This document shows, one piece after another, positions 51,465 to 61,119 of a DNA stretch of 64,000 nt. The first letter of the stretch is position 1; every line of letters begins with the position of its first letter. Source of the DNA: Bacteroidales bacterium (lineage in GTDB: Bacteria; Bacteroidota; Bacteroidia; Bacteroidales; UBA12077); contig WTBR01000034.1 in the NCBI GenBank assembly GCA_013138975.1, forward strand, positions 29,761-93,760, in the 5' to 3' direction. The position numbers and the translations under genes were made by a program. The notes under the pieces were generated by a model. That model saw nothing but the letters and a program-made list of their open reading frames with translations. It was not told where the DNA came from and ran no database searches.

Positions 51465-53270
51465 TTAGTTTTTTAATGGAACTTGAATTTTTAAACTTGT
51501 CCCAATATCTTTTTGAGAACTAATTTCAATATTTCCGTTTAACAAAAATACTCTTTCTTTCATATTAGAAATTCCGTTTCCACACATTTTGCTTCCTTCA
51601 ACATAATTAAATCCTTTACCATTATCCGAAATATTGAGATAAGCAAAATCAGTATCCGAATTTAATTCAATATTTGCAAAATTTGCCTTAGAATGCTTAA
51701 TTATATTATTTAAAGCCTCTTGTGAGATTCTATATAAGTAAGTATTTATTCTATCTTCAATTTTAACAGCAAATCCCTTGTTCTTAAAATTAACGTCTAT
51801 TCCTGAGCTTTTTGTAACATCACCACATAAATTTTTTAAAGCATCAAGCAATCCAAATTCATTTAAAACGGCCGGCATTAGGTTATTTGAAATACTGCGA
51901 ACTTCATTAATTGTATTTGCAAAAAGAACCTGAACTTCATTCATTATTTTGGTAACTTTTTCGGGCGAAGCATTTGCTGTTCGCTCTAATCTCATTTTTA
52001 TTGCAAGAATAGATTGGCCTAATCCATCGTGTAACTCTCTCGATAATCTTTGCCTTTCAAGTTCCTGACCATCAATCATTGAACTTAAGCGCATTGATTT
52101 TTCTAATTTAAGCTTTTCTGTTTGTTCCTTTATTTTGGACGACATCTCATTAAAAGCTTCAATTAGGCTTCCAATTTCGTCGTTACTTATTACATCTTCA
52201 ACAAAAACATCGTAATTACCTCCGGTAATATTTTGAGCTGCTTGTTTTAATTTTATAATTGGCAAACTTATTCTGTTAGCAATGATATAAACAAATGCAA
52301 ACAATAATATTGATATTAAAACACTTAGGTATAGAATATTATTTCTGATAGAATCAATTGGAATCATTGCTTCTTTTTCATCAATCTCGGTCATTATTGC
52401 CCAATCTAAACCAGGAATTTCTACATTACTAAAAGAGCTTAAAACGGAAATCTTTCGATAATCATTTATCAAACTGGTTCCGGTTTCTCCATTGAGGGCA
52501 GCTTGAACACTTGTAGTTTTAACTAAAGTTTTAAATACAGAGTTATCTTCGAATCGTGAAGTACTTCGCATTAAGAAATCGTTACCAACTAAATAGGATT
52601 CTCCAGTTTTTCCTAATCCATTATGAGGATTGTTTTCATACATTATTGAATTAATAGCATCAATATCAATTTCGATGATTACAATCCCTATATTTTTCCC
52701 GGAATTATTTATTACCGGAGCACCAATAAATATTGCAGGCAAATTTGTATTTGCATCTAGCTTATAGTCTTCAATAGCTATTTTATGAGATTCTTTAATT
52801 TTTTTCCATAAATTAAAGACGGGTAAGTCTTCTACATTTTTATAAACTATTTGTGATTTATCCTCATCCGTTATACTATAAGAAACCGCAAGTTTATTTG
52901 CATTAACAACAAAAAATCGCTTATAATATTGACTGGATAAGAAATGGTTTCGCAAGAAATTATCATATTCACTAAAAAACTGATTATCATTTTGCTCAGA
53001 TTTCAAATCTTCTTTGTTAAGGAGCATAATAATATTAATAACATCTTTAGATTTTGAGACTAGACTTATATCTAACATGCGATCTTCGAAAAATCGTTCA
53101 ATTCTAAATTTCTTTTCAATTCTTAGCGATGTAAGCTGATCAAAAGTTCGCTCAACAAGAGCATCTTTTGCTCTATAATAAGAATATGAGCCTACAACTA
53201 TTACTGTAAAAATATTTAATAGTAAGAAATAGATTATTAATTTGCTTACTATTGAAGAGTTTCGTTTCAT
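51465..53270 (-). CDS. NarX/DegS-type sensor histidine kinase
   Basis: The 601-residue protein has a membrane helix at 11-31 and an extracytoplasmic dCache-like sensor (about 32-310, with VNANKLAVSYSITDEDKS and GLDWAIMTEIDEKEAM, the usual end of such domains). A second helix (about 315-335), a HAMP domain and a HisKA_3 kinase follow (His414 in RELHDGLGQSILAIKMRLE), then an ATPase domain (YRISQEALNNIIKHSKA). The ligand is unknown; the location suggests a nitrogen-related cue. It partners the NarL-type regulator after it. Confidence 0.95.
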   Translation of the reverse strand: MKRNSSIVSKLIIYFLLLNIFTVIVVGSYSYYRAKDALVERTFDQLTSLRIEKKFRIERFFEDRMLDISLVSKSKDVINIIMLLNKEDLKSEQNDNQFFSEYDNFLRNHFLSSQYYKRFFVVNANKLAVSYSITDEDKSQIVYKNVEDLPVFNLWKKIKESHKIAIEDYKLDANTNLPAIFIGAPVINNSGKNIGIVIIEIDIDAINSIMYENNPHNGLGKTGESYLVGNDFLMRSTSRFEDNSVFKTLVKTTSVQAALNGETGTSLINDYRKISVLSSFSNVEIPGLDWAIMTEIDEKEAMIPIDSIRNNILYLSVLISILLFAFVYIIANRISLPIIKLKQAAQNITGGNYDVFVEDVISNDEIGSLIEAFNEMSSKIKEQTEKLKLEKSMRLSSMIDGQELERQRLSRELHDGLGQSILAIKMRLERTANASPEKVTKIMNEVQVLFANTINEVRSISNNLMPAVLNEFGLLDALKNLCGDVTKSSGIDVNFKNKGFAVKIEDRINTYLYRISQEALNNIIKHSKANFANIELNSDTDFAYLNISDNGKGFNYVEGSKMCGNGISNMKERVFLLNGNIEISSQKDIGTSLKIQVPLKN

Positions 53271-53340
53271 ATAATTAAAAGAAACAAAGTTAATATTATT
53301 TTAGAAAGTTATGTTTTGAGAAATTGTTTCTATAAAAAAA

Positions 53341-53374
53341 TGACGCAGTCTCTATATCCTTCGAAACTGCGTCA
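53341..53374 (-). terminator. Intrinsic terminator of the Rh-type gene
   Basis: TGACGCAGT (53341-53349) pairs with ACTGCGTCA (53366-53374), and on the minus strand TTTTTTTATAG follows. It separates the Rh-type gene from the two-component pair on the same strand. Confidence 0.85.
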
Positions 53375-53402
53375 AAATAATAATATGATTTAATGTTAGG
53401 TT

Positions 53403-54569
53403 TTATTCATCAGCATCTTCAAATTCTTCCGCATCGACATAAGCTTCATCTCTGTGTCCAAATAACTTAATAAATTTTCCTGTAAGATATCCAAAGATTA
53501 AAGCGGATACAATTGTTATTAATATCCCTGATAGCTGACTGGAAACATTTAAACCGCTAACAACCGGAATTGCAGCAAAACCACCCAATAAACCTGGTAA
53601 TCCATGTAAGTTGGTTACTCCGCAGGTATCAACCGATTTAATAAGTTTTTGTTGTCTTCTCTGAATTATAGTAAAACCAATAGTGGCAATACTTCCTGCT
53701 AATACACCTATTAACATTGCAGTGGGATGACTTGCATGATCACAAGTTGAACCAATAGCAACACCACCGGCCAGTGCAGCATTTGCAATGTCAGCAATAT
53801 TTATTTTCCCTCTTATTGTAATTGATAAAACATATGTTATTAGCGTAGAGCCACATAGTGCTAAGAATACATTTACAACTGTATGAGGTATAGCTTCAAC
53901 AGGAACAAGTGCAGCACAAAAACTTGGCCAGAATACCCATAAAACCATACTTCCAAGAATTGAATATCTATCACTCGTTGCATCTGCCTCAATTGGCTTT
54001 TCAAGTTCCTCTTTAGTGGTCATTGATAGCGCTACTGCCAAACCAAATAATGCACCATAAGCATGAATAACGATAGAACCTCCCGTATCAGCAAAACCAT
54101 CTTTAATAATACCAATGCCATTCTCAATAATAATCCACTCGTTAAGCATGTAAAAAGGAATAAAGACTAAACCTAATAGGATGTACTGAAACATTTTAAG
54201 TCTTCCTAAAACTGCGCCGGCAGAAATTAACAAACTGGCAGCACCAAATTCAGCTAAAATTAATTCTTCTATTTCTCCTTTTGCTTCACCAAAAATCCCT
54301 AATGAGTGGATTAAAAAATAAAGAGGAATAGAAATACTGACTAATAAAAAGGTAGCTGTTAAAGCTGAACGCCCATATTTTTTTACAAATACCATTAAAA
54401 ATCCAAATCCGATCAATAACATTGCCATAATGTGAATTGCTCGATTATACAGTTGTACTTCTAATAAAGAAGAAATACCAATTTTTTCAATTTCTTGTGC
54501 ACACACGTTAAGCGACGAAATTAAAAGTAAAATGGCTAAAGCCGTTAATTTTGTAATGTGTTTTTTCAT
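53403..54569 (-). CDS. Rh-family ammonium/CO2 channel
   Basis: The 388-residue protein has a signal-like N-terminus (MKKHITKLTALAILLLISSLNVCAQ) and then a membrane domain that matches Rhesus (Rh) proteins better than Amt. Rh-typical are DTGGSIVIHAYGALFGLAVAL, DRYSILGSMVLWVFWPSFCAALVP and DTCGVTNLHGLPGLLGGFAA, with pore histidines in VIHAYG and NLHGLPG. Rh channels pass NH3 or CO2 and are uncommon in bacteria. It stands alone between a terminator and a 454-bp gap and is co-directional with the two-component pair and Amt. An acidic C-terminal tail (EAYVDAEEFEDADE) follows. Confidence 0.9.
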   Translation of the reverse strand: MKKHITKLTALAILLLISSLNVCAQEIEKIGISSLLEVQLYNRAIHIMAMLLIGFGFLMVFVKKYGRSALTATFLLVSISIPLYFLIHSLGIFGEAKGEIEELILAEFGAASLLISAGAVLGRLKMFQYILLGLVFIPFYMLNEWIIIENGIGIIKDGFADTGGSIVIHAYGALFGLAVALSMTTKEELEKPIEADATSDRYSILGSMVLWVFWPSFCAALVPVEAIPHTVVNVFLALCGSTLITYVLSITIRGKINIADIANAALAGGVAIGSTCDHASHPTAMLIGVLAGSIATIGFTIIQRRQQKLIKSVDTCGVTNLHGLPGLLGGFAAIPVVSGLNVSSQLSGILITIVSALIFGYLTGKFIKLFGHRDEAYVDAEEFEDADE

Positions 54570-54792
54570 TTATGCTTTTTTTAGTTAAAATGTTAAAATT
54601 TGAATTTAGTTTTTTTTTTGATAAATGATAGCTAGGTTTTGCAATGTTCTATAACTACTTTAACAAAGGGGATGAAGATATATAATTATCATGATTACAC
54701 AAAGAAAGTCAGCTTGTTAGAAGTATGTTATACGGCAGGAGTTGCTTGTTGCATTTTATATATAAAGAAGTATAAATCACATCTCAATAGTT

Positions 54793-54956
54793 ATACCAAT
54801 TAAATTTCAAAATGACCTATAAATAATTTGAATTATTTTTTGCTTAGATGATTCAAAAAATCCAAGCATAGCCGTATGCTACGGTTTTTTTTTTTGATGA
54901 AATATATGTGAAAAAGAAACGAATTATATAGGGTATTTTGATGTTTAATTGGTATT
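54793..54956. mobile_element. MITE-like element with 29-bp inverted ends
   Basis: ATACCAATTAAA begins a 29-bp left end (54793-54821) that matches the reverse complement of 54928-54956 at 25 of 29 bases. The centre holds GCATAGCCGTATGCTACG (54866-54883), itself nearly palindromic. A related element with the same centre, reversed and differing at one of 18 bases, lies at 59118-59264. No coding capacity is present. Confidence 0.65.
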
Positions 54957-54985
54957 AACCTTTTTGAAATGTTAAAGATTAGAAT

Positions 54986-55016
54986 AAAGAGGGTGTCATT
55001 TTCAGACACCCTCTTT
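54986..55016 (-). terminator. Intrinsic terminator of the M6 protease gene
   Basis: AAAGAGGGTGTC (54986-54997) pairs perfectly with GACACCCTCTTT (55005-55016), with a seven-base loop. It lies eight bases after the stop codon. The following U-run on the minus strand is weak (ATTCTAATCTTT). Confidence 0.78.
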
Positions 55017-55023
55017 GATATAA

Positions 55024-58000
55024 TTATTGAATAATTAATTGAGTACTAATTTGTTTTTTACCTAATGTAAATTGAATAATATACACTCCTTTAGCTTGAT
55101 TAGTCAAATCTATTGATTGTTGTTTATCGTTATTAAGGATTTTTGTATAGATTAATTTACCTAAATAATTAAAAATTTTGACGCTTCCTGCTTCAATAGA
55201 GTTATTATATTCAACAGTAATTAATCCATTTGTGGGATTTGGATATAACTTAATTCCGGCAGCAATAAATTCTTCAATTCCTAAAGGCAGGCTATAATTA
55301 ATTGACCATCCATTAGAAACTATATTTTTGTTTCCTGCAATATCAGAAACTAAATCTGCAATTATCTTTACGGTAATATCTCCTTGATTCAAAGGAATAA
55401 TTTCTGCATTATATATACTTGCACTAGTTGTTATAAAATTGGCAGCAGTACCATTAGTAACAGTTATATCGGAAATGTTGAAATCAGAAACATCCTCATT
55501 AAAAGTAAATATAACAGGAATTGGATTTACTTCTGTAGATACCGACTCTGATGAAGAAATAACAATTTCAGGCGCACTAGAATCATAAATAATTGTAAAT
55601 ACAGATGAGGCAATATTGCCATTTCCTGAAAGATCTTCAATTGTATTTTCAGCTATTTGTAGAGTTACTTCTCCATCGCTATCAGGAGCAATATATAAAG
55701 TATATATTGTACTACTCGTTCCACTTATTCCTGTCACGGTCCCATTTGTTATTGCAATATCAGTTTCTGAAATAGAGATAATGGGTTCATTAAAAGTTAA
55801 CTGAACTTGAAATGGGTCAATATTAACATAATCTTCCTCATCGCTTGTGATAATAACTGTTGGGCGAGCATCTGTTGTGAAAGATTTTTCTTCACCAGTT
55901 AAAATATCAGCACCATCTTTACATTTTACACGATAAAAATACTCTGTGTTTCCTGTTAAACTAGGGATTTCAACTGCGACATTAGTATTGAGAGAACCAC
56001 TTGCTGTTGATGGTGTTGCATTTATGGTATTTGAATAATTACCAGATTCAGTTCCATATTCAAACTGAATTTCTGTAATTGTATTACCATTTGCATTTAT
56101 GTTTCCATGTAAGCTTGCTAGATCTATCATTATTCCATCAGCGTCTTTTGTCACAACAACAGGTTCGCCTGAAGAAACACCTGTAATTTCGACATCATCT
56201 ATTACCCAGTAATAACCCCATGAACCAACATACTTCCATGCTATTAATACTTCAGATTCTCCAGCAACTTCACTTGAAATATCCATATTAAAAACTGTAG
56301 GAGTTTCAAATGATCCTTCGGTTGAACTCCAAGTTTGGATAGAATTCCATGTTTGCCCGGCATCAATACTATATATTAGTTCAGCATAGCTTCCACTAAA
56401 TTCTTCAAAATAATGTTCAAATTTCAATTTAACACTATTATAAATGGATAAATCTAGTAATGCACAAACAAGATCTGTATTCTGAGATCCTCCATCTCCA
56501 TAGCTATCGCTGTTTAGAATTGCAATACCATTTGCACCTGAAGTTGACCCGAAGCCTAAACTAGCTGTATTATTAAACTCCCAAACTTGTCCTGTGCCAA
56601 TATTATCTTTATTCAGCCAACACGAAGGAAGTAATTCTTCAGAAAAATCCTCTGTAAAGGGTAATAAAGCTTCCTCGCAAGGGATGTAGGTAGTAATATT
56701 TTTTCCTATAGAGTAAGCTTCTTCAGTGTCTACAGACCAAATTTGATAATAATATTCTTGTCCTGATGTTAATGAAAGGTGGTTATATGAAATATTATTT
56801 CCTGAGTAAAGGACTTCTCCACCTCCTGGAATACTATTTCCAGTATTATAACTTACACCATCTTCTGGAGTACCAAATGTCCCATCTAATGAATATGCAA
56901 GAACAACATCATTATTATCTGCATTTAAATTCCAGGATAAATTTATTTGATTTGAAGATGCAATTACTGCAGAAAAATTCAAAGGATCATCAACTGCTCC
57001 AATTTTTACCTCAAATGAAATGGTTGAACCAGCAGATGTTATGTTAAATATATTTAATCCTCCAACAGATCCGTCAGTTAAAAAACTATTCGGGTTTGTT
57101 ATATCATTAATTTCAGTTCTACTTACATTAGAAGAAAAATTTGCGGTACTTGCACTTCCGTTTAAAGTAGTTGTTCCATTTGGTCTGTATATGTAAACTT
57201 CATCAAAAATAGTTGTTCCGTCGTAGCTCGCATTACCATCAAAATTAGAATTTATTCTATATACTAATAGCCCTTCTCCTAGTAAATTTGATTCAAATTC
57301 ACCTTCTTTTTTTCTATATTCAAGCACAAAAAATTCAGTAGTTGAATTAGGCGAAGCAATCATATAACAGTTATTTGTAGATGATGTCAATGGGTTTAGT
57401 GTATATGTGCCTGCCGCAGTGATTTCAGGAATTTCTGAAATCCATTTTTTATCTGCATATTTATATTTCATATATGCACCCATGTGACCAGAACCCGATT
57501 CCATTAAATCCCAAGAACTGACAGGAGAGAGTGTGCTTTCTTCATAATGATATAGATCGGGCGCACCAAGTGCGTGGAACATTTCATGACATAATACGCT
57601 TACATCAACCTGATTTTCAGGCTGGAAAGTATAATCATAGACACGTTTGCCGTTTATTTCAACTGTTTTTGAAAAAAGAGACCATCGATGTGCCCATAAT
57701 AATTCAGCCCATTCTCCAGAATTTCCTTGTATCATAAAACAAACATTATCTACTTTTCCATCATTGTCTCCATCAAGATTTAATGCTGCATCAATAGGAT
57801 TATTATTATTAACCCAGGTAACAGCATCAACTAAAAGTTGATGTTCTCTGTCTATTGAGTTATCATCGGTGTAACCATCAGGATTTGTTGAAACATCATA
57901 AGGTTGAAAGTATGATCTTGAATGAGAATCTTCATATGATGCATTTGCTGTTGTTGGGTTAGCGCAATCAGGATAATGAGTGCTATTAATAGTTAATTGA

Positions 58001-58518
58001 TTATATGATACTTCGGTAAAGTATGATTTTAAGGAATTACTAGTTTCAGAATTTAAGTTATCATCATATTCCTGACGCGGAGTTGTTATTTCACTCTCTC
58101 CACTAAATCGAATATAGATTACAATATTATTAAATTGACCAGCATGTGGAGCATTTGATATTTCGTTTTTAGAGGGTATATTATAAAAATCACGTTTTTT
58201 AATGTATTCATCTTTTGAGATAATTGTCCATTTTTTCAATTCTGTAATTTTTTCAGGATTTACAGAATTTACTCTATACGAAGATGCGGTGATTTTTTCT
58301 TTTTCTTTTTTGGCGTAATAATAATATCCATCACTACCTTTAATTATGGAAAACCCATTTTCATCGTGAATCCAGTTAAAGAATTCATCACCTGAAAGGT
58401 AACATTCAATAACTTTTCCGTCTGGTTGTGTTATTTTGTGAGGTAAAAATTTAAAAGGAGCAGAAAAAGCTCCAATAAATAGAATACAAAAAGTTAGTAA
58501 TAGTAAAAATTTCTTCAT
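55024..58518 (-). CDS. Secreted M6 family metalloprotease with T9SS sorting tail
   Basis: The 1164-residue protein has a signal peptide (MKKFLLLLTFCILFIGAFSA) and an M6 (immune inhibitor A-like) protease domain with zinc motif VLCHEMFHALGAPDLYHYEE (HEMFH at 311-315). A fibronectin-like region is followed by a beta-sandwich of the MAM/CUB kind near 610-770 (LPFTEDFSEELLPSCWLNKD ... WGYYWVIDDVEI), two bacterial Ig-like repeats (FNEPIISISETDIAITNGTV and FNEDVSDFNISDITVTNGTA) and a T9SS type A tail (AGIKLYPNPTNGLITVEYNN). It is an extracellular protease. The lipoprotein gene lies 18 bp upstream on the same strand, so they share a transcript. Confidence 0.93.
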   Translation of the reverse strand: MKKFLLLLTFCILFIGAFSAPFKFLPHKITQPDGKVIECYLSGDEFFNWIHDENGFSIIKGSDGYYYYAKKEKEKITASSYRVNSVNPEKITELKKWTIISKDEYIKKRDFYNIPSKNEISNAPHAGQFNNIVIYIRFSGESEITTPRQEYDDNLNSETSNSLKSYFTEVSYNQLTINSTHYPDCANPTTANASYEDSHSRSYFQPYDVSTNPDGYTDDNSIDREHQLLVDAVTWVNNNNPIDAALNLDGDNDGKVDNVCFMIQGNSGEWAELLWAHRWSLFSKTVEINGKRVYDYTFQPENQVDVSVLCHEMFHALGAPDLYHYEESTLSPVSSWDLMESGSGHMGAYMKYKYADKKWISEIPEITAAGTYTLNPLTSSTNNCYMIASPNSTTEFFVLEYRKKEGEFESNLLGEGLLVYRINSNFDGNASYDGTTIFDEVYIYRPNGTTTLNGSASTANFSSNVSRTEINDITNPNSFLTDGSVGGLNIFNITSAGSTISFEVKIGAVDDPLNFSAVIASSNQINLSWNLNADNNDVVLAYSLDGTFGTPEDGVSYNTGNSIPGGGEVLYSGNNISYNHLSLTSGQEYYYQIWSVDTEEAYSIGKNITTYIPCEEALLPFTEDFSEELLPSCWLNKDNIGTGQVWEFNNTASLGFGSTSGANGIAILNSDSYGDGGSQNTDLVCALLDLSIYNSVKLKFEHYFEEFSGSYAELIYSIDAGQTWNSIQTWSSTEGSFETPTVFNMDISSEVAGESEVLIAWKYVGSWGYYWVIDDVEITGVSSGEPVVVTKDADGIMIDLASLHGNINANGNTITEIQFEYGTESGNYSNTINATPSTASGSLNTNVAVEIPSLTGNTEYFYRVKCKDGADILTGEEKSFTTDARPTVIITSDEEDYVNIDPFQVQLTFNEPIISISETDIAITNGTVTGISGTSSTIYTLYIAPDSDGEVTLQIAENTIEDLSGNGNIASSVFTIIYDSSAPEIVISSSESVSTEVNPIPVIFTFNEDVSDFNISDITVTNGTAANFITTSASIYNAEIIPLNQGDITVKIIADLVSDIAGNKNIVSNGWSINYSLPLGIEEFIAAGIKLYPNPTNGLITVEYNNSIEAGSVKIFNYLGKLIYTKILNNDKQQSIDLTNQAKGVYIIQFTLGKKQISTQLIIQ

Positions 58519-58536
58519 TGATATTAGGTTTTAGGG

Positions 58537-59034
58537 TTAATTAATAATTTCAAATTCTTTAGTTAATTTGATTCTTTCTATATTGTTATAACCATAATAT
58601 AATACGGCTCTATATTTTCCTACGGTCGGCTCTAATTTATTCGTTTTCGGAAATCCCTGTTTAGGATTTTTTTCACACCATGATTCGACCAGATTCCATG
58701 ATCTGGTCCATGTTTCATTTTTGGAAATTATTTTCTCATTTGGAGGAGGAATGCAGTTTGCCCCACAAGGACATTGAACTATTCTTACACGTCTCCATTT
58801 ACTGTCTTCTAACTTTTCAATTTTAGTGATCATTGGGTCAAATAAGATAATGCCTTCATCTAAATTTGTTGATAACACAATTTTAAGCTGTTGGCCAATT
58901 TTTATTTGGGCAGGGACAGATATTTGTAATGGCTGATTTATGTTAACATTTTTATTGCCGATAAATTCTTGATTGCTCTTACAAGCACAGAATGAAAGCA
59001 TTGTAAACAAGATTATGTAATTTAAATTTCGCAT
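58537..59034 (-). CDS. Lipoprotein of unknown function
   Basis: The 165-residue protein has a lipoprotein signal (FTMLSFCACKSN; the lipid-bearing Cys is within FCAC). The mature part is beta-rich, Ig-like, with QCPCGANCIPPP, a cysteine cluster that could bind metal or form disulfides. It is the first gene of a two-gene unit with the M6 protease and may act as a chaperone or inhibitor for it (speculation). Confidence 0.72.
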   Translation of the reverse strand: MRNLNYIILFTMLSFCACKSNQEFIGNKNVNINQPLQISVPAQIKIGQQLKIVLSTNLDEGIILFDPMITKIEKLEDSKWRRVRIVQCPCGANCIPPPNEKIISKNETWTRSWNLVESWCEKNPKQGFPKTNKLEPTVGKYRAVLYYGYNNIERIKLTKEFEIIN

Positions 59035-59117
59035 AATTATAATTTAAAATTTTGAATGAAATTAGCCATTATATTTTAATATACAATATTTGACTAGTAA
59101 TACTATTTATGTACCAT

Positions 59118-59264
59118 ATTGTCGCATATAAATTACTTCTTTTCCCCATTTATTTTGATAGAAAGAATTTTCGTAGCATATGGCTATGCAAATATTTTAT
59201 ACCTCGCAAATGAGAAAAATAATTTAATTTCTTTATACGACACTATGATGAATAATTGGTATAA
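59118..59264. mobile_element. Related MITE-like element, degraded
   Basis: The centre CGTAGCATATGGCTATGC (59172-59189) is the reverse complement of the centre of the 54793 element with one change. The right end reads gaataattggtata, like that element's ends. Partial inverted pairs (gtcgcatataaatta / taatttctttatacgac) flank it. The left end has decayed. Confidence 0.45.
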
Positions 59265-59295
59265 GGAATAAAACAGCAACATCTAAGAACAAAAA

Positions 59296-59325
59296 AAAAG
59301 CTGCTGGAATATTCCAGCAGCTTTT
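59296..59325 (-). terminator. Intrinsic terminator of the Kbl-type gene
   Basis: AAAAGCTGCTGGAAT (59296-59310) and its perfect complement (59311-59325) form a strong stem. On the minus strand TTTTTGTTC follows. It lies 24 bases after the stop codon. Confidence 0.85.
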
Positions 59326-59348
59326 AAAGAGTATTTTAAAGAATTGTT

Positions 59349-60596
59349 TTAGCTTCCATATTTTTCGATAATTTCTTGTTTTGTTTTTCCAAGAATATCA
59401 TATTTTTTACCAACTTTAATAAAAGCGTCAAGTGCTTTTTCGAGATGATGAATTTCGTGTCCAGCAGAAATTTGAGTTCTTATTCGTGCAGCTCCTTGAG
59501 GAACAACAGGGAAAAAGAAACCAATAGCATAAATACCAAGGTCGAAAAGATCACGTGAGACATCCTGCGCCAATTTTGCATTAAATAGCATTACAGGAAC
59601 AATAGGAGTATCTCCATCTTTTAAAACAAAACCAGCTTTAGTTAAACCCTCGCGCCAGAATTTAGTATTTGCTTCAAGTTTATCGCGACGTTCAGTACTT
59701 TTTGAAAGAATATTCAGTACTTCTAAAACACCGCTAACAACAACAGGAGCAATGGTATTTGAAAATAAATAAGGGCGAGCTTTCTGTCTGCACATCTCAA
59801 CAATTTCTTTACGTCCGGAAACACAACCACCAGATGCTCCACCCAATGCTTTACCAAACGTTGTTGTGATAATATCTATTTTACCTACTACACCACATTT
59901 TTCGTGTGTTCCACGTCCTGTTTTACCTATAAATCCTGAAGAGTGCGATTCATCAACAAATAATATAGCATCGTATTTTTCACAAAGCGCTACCATTTCG
60001 TCTAATTTAGCAGTATCGCCATCCATTGAATATACACCATCGTTAATTACAACCTTTAACCTTTTATCGGCATGCAATTGTAATTTTTTCTCAAGATGAG
60101 CCATATCTGAATGCTTGAAAGTATCATGCTGTGCAGCGCACAAACGCATACCGTCTATAATTGAAGCATGAACAAGTCTATCTGAGATCATTACATCTTC
60201 GCTTGTTAAGATTGCTTCAAATACACCTGCATTTGCATCCATACACGATGGAAACAATATAGTGTCTTCAGTTCCAAGAAACTCACTAACCTTCTTTTCC
60301 AATTCGCGATGAATATCCTGTGTACCACAAATAAATCGTACTGATGACATTCCGTATCCACGAGTATCAAGACCTTCATGTGCTGCCTTTATTACGTCAG
60401 GATGACTGGAAAGTCCTAAATAATTGTTTGCACAAACGTTAATTACTCTTTTTGGAGCAGATCCTGCTGGAAATTCAACTTCTATTTCAGCATCTTGGGA
60501 TGAATGAATATAACGTTCTTGCTTAAATAATCCTGCGTCTTGTATTCCTTTTAATTGATTTTGATATATTTCTTTAATTTTATCTGTATATGCCAT
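59349..60596 (-). CDS. kbl: Glycine C-acetyltransferase-like alpha-oxoamine synthase
   Basis: The protein (415 residues from MAYTDKIKEI) is close to E. coli Kbl: VCANNYLGLSSHPDVI, GMSSVRFICGTQDIHRELE, DESHSSGFIGKTGRGTHE and the PLP Lys249 in TTTFGKALGGASGG. Kbl joins glycine and acetyl-CoA to 2-amino-3-oxobutanoate in threonine breakdown. No threonine dehydrogenase (tdh) gene is beside it; instead acyl carrier protein, AMP-forming ligase and acpS genes precede it on the strand. It may therefore belong to an acyl-ACP-using pathway. I start at 60596, because the longer frame from 60644 adds an unlikely 16-residue extension. An embedded REP-like repeat separates it from the ACP gene. Confidence 0.85.
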   Translation of the reverse strand: MAYTDKIKEIYQNQLKGIQDAGLFKQERYIHSSQDAEIEVEFPAGSAPKRVINVCANNYLGLSSHPDVIKAAHEGLDTRGYGMSSVRFICGTQDIHRELEKKVSEFLGTEDTILFPSCMDANAGVFEAILTSEDVMISDRLVHASIIDGMRLCAAQHDTFKHSDMAHLEKKLQLHADKRLKVVINDGVYSMDGDTAKLDEMVALCEKYDAILFVDESHSSGFIGKTGRGTHEKCGVVGKIDIITTTFGKALGGASGGCVSGRKEIVEMCRQKARPYLFSNTIAPVVVSGVLEVLNILSKSTERRDKLEANTKFWREGLTKAGFVLKDGDTPIVPVMLFNAKLAQDVSRDLFDLGIYAIGFFFPVVPQGAARIRTQISAGHEIHHLEKALDAFIKVGKKYDILGKTKQEIIEKYGS

Positions 60597-60639
60597 AATA
60601 ATTTGGGTTATAATGAAACAAACATAGTATGTCCGAAAA

Positions 60640-60790
60640 ACCAAGTATTTGTCGTTCTGAGCTTGTCGAAGAATCTATATTATTATTATTAATGATAAAT
60701 TTCGACTGACTTAATGTAACAAACTGATTAGCAAAAAGCTGTCCATGCTTTAATAAATTCAGTATGACAACTTTTTAACATTTAGGACAT
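60640..60790. repeat. REP-like repeat inside the acyl gene cluster
   Basis: The stretch contains gtcgttctgagcttgtcgaa at its left end and, toward the right, gcatgg / agtatgacaactttttaaca and ggacatcc. These echo the REP and family C sequences near 10500-10600. It separates the ACP and Kbl genes, so the Kbl gene may be transcribed less than the upstream genes. Confidence 0.5.
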
Positions 60791-60799
60791 CCTAATTAT

Positions 60800-61042
60800 T
60801 TATTGAAATCTTTTAACTAATACTTCAATTTTAGTTACTGTGTCAAAATTTTCTGGAGAAGCATCTGCATCAGGTATAGAAATTTTATATTTGTTTTCAA
60901 GAAATCTTTTTAAAGAAACCATTGAAAATGAATCAACAATTCCACCAGAAATTAGCGGAGTTTCAAATGTCACATCATCATTTTCTTCGTCACAATATTC
61001 TTCAATTACATATTCCAGGATAACTTCTTTCATATTTTCCAT
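60800..61042 (-). CDS. Acyl carrier protein
   Basis: The 80-residue acidic protein (from MENMKEVILEYV) has the carrier-protein fold and the attachment site Ser38 in GGIVDSFSMV. The usual DSL is DSF, which is common in dedicated carrier proteins. The 61066 start would add eight residues with no family support. It is the third gene on the strand after acpS and the AMP ligase; the AcpS encoded nearby would add its phosphopantetheine arm. The low similarity to fatty-acid AcpP suggests a dedicated pathway. Confidence 0.85.
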   Translation of the reverse strand: MENMKEVILEYVIEEYCDEENDDVTFETPLISGGIVDSFSMVSLKRFLENKYKISIPDADASPENFDTVTKIEVLVKRFQ

Positions 61043-61119
61043 AATTCTTAGTTTTTTAGCCTGCATGTCAGCAGATAAGTTAATAATTTATTGTTTATAT
61101 TTATGTTTGTAATTTTAGT

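Larger units (their letters stand above)
54570..55023. other. Gap with MITE-like element and terminator
   Basis: The gap contains the promoter region of the Rh-type gene at its left end (no clear -7 box), a palindromic element at 54793-54956 and a terminator at 54986-55016 for the M6 protease gene. No ORF is credible. Confidence 0.6.

Noticed and set aside
53403..54569. Second ordinary Amt transporter
   Set aside because: Motifs DTCGVTNLHGLPG and LWVFWPSF are Rh-type rather than Amt-type.
55616..57841. Several plus-strand frames across the M6 protease gene
   Set aside because: They are antisense to a single long gene with a complete domain order.
59349..60596. Serine palmitoyltransferase or 8-amino-7-oxononanoate synthase
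   Set aside because: The chain is closest to Kbl throughout, for example GMSSVRFICGTQDIH. The ACP context keeps an acyl-ACP role open as a finding.
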